Assembly: GCA_018814465.1 (NCBI GenBank)
Contig: JAHIZR010000384.1
Coordinates: 1-5,106, forward strand
Reading direction: 5' to 3'
DNA length: 5,106 nt
Origin: a bacterium
GTDB taxonomy: Bacteria > Electryoneota > RPQS01
The notes below the pieces were generated by a model, which saw nothing but the letters and a program-made list of their open reading frames with translations, did not search any database and had not been told where the DNA came from. Made by a program: the position numbers and the translations under genes. Below are positions 5,088 through 5,106 of the stretch, piece after piece. Position 1 is the first letter of the stretch. Every line of letters begins with the position of its first letter.

Positions 5088-5106
5088 GGACGATAAGCCT
5101 CGGCGA

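Larger units (their letters stand above)
4745..5106. other. AT-rich gene-free tail
   Basis: After the GT9 stop codon there is no reading frame with recognisable protein character. Counting bases over 4801-5070 gives 85 G or C in 270, about 31%. A T-run at 4816-4822 lacks a GC-rich hairpin in front, so no intrinsic terminator for the plus-strand genes is seen. A 7-nt repeat CTTGTTC occurs at 4929-4935 and 4944-4950. The composition flips to GC-rich at about 5076, and the window ends before any downstream gene can be named. Open frames exist on both strands across 4745-4975, but they continue GT9 sequence read in wrong frames and have no ribosome binding sites. Confidence 0.7.

Noticed and set aside
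5062..5096. Gene start after the Shine-Dalgarno-like AAGGTGA at 5064-5070
   Set aside because: The frame from GTG 5067 or ATT 5073 meets a TAA at 5094-5096, and no ATG follows within the window.
5086..5106. Start of a tmRNA (GGGGACGA followed by CTCGGCGA)
   Set aside because: It resembles the tmRNA 5' end, but the highly conserved TTCGACGG block is only about 5 of 8 matched, no -10 lies at the right distance, and the sequence stops too early to test the fold.

Overview
The window looks like ordinary chromosomal DNA from a Gram-negative, LPS-making bacterium outside the best-studied phyla. It holds five genes in two divergent blocks, followed by an AT-rich gene-free tail. The envelope genes (an LpxL/HtrB-type acyltransferase and a family 9 heptosyltransferase-like enzyme) point to an outer membrane with lipid A and a heptose-type core. 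The neighbourhood rsmB - PASTA protein - rpe, with a kinase-less PASTA protein, would fit a candidate phylum of the FCB or neighbouring type. That placement is an inference from gene order and cannot be settled without a phylogeny.

Minus-strand block (positions 2744 down to 1). rsmB encodes the 16S rRNA m5C967 methyltransferase. It overlaps by 4 nt a small membrane-anchored protein with three PASTA domains. After a 231-nt gap comes rpe (ribulose-phosphate 3-epimerase), which runs off the left edge of the window with about half of the protein missing. The gap has no gene but holds a 12-bp direct repeat and a long imperfect inverted repeat. In Bacillus and relatives the same stretch of chromosome reads fmt-rsmB-prpC-prkC-rsgA-rpe. 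Here the PASTA protein sits where the PASTA kinase PrkC would be, and the phosphatase, the kinase domain and rsgA are absent.

Divergent spacer (2745-2867). A TTGACA-type promoter drives the plus-strand block. A Shine-Dalgarno site and a short palindrome lie just in front of rsmB.

Plus-strand block (2868-4744). A lipid A/lysophospholipid acyltransferase-like gene overlaps by 28 nt a GT9 glycosyltransferase gene. The two are almost certainly cotranscribed and probably act on the lipid A and inner core of LPS at the inner membrane. The glycosyltransferase keeps most GT9 motif residues but has Phe where the family usually has His.

Right tail (4745-5106). About 31% GC over 4801-5070, with no convincing gene, then an abrupt GC-rich end with a 12-bp palindrome. 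No mobile element, CRISPR array, rRNA or tRNA was found. No new defence or signalling system is evident. The most interesting item is the orphan PASTA protein in the prkC position.
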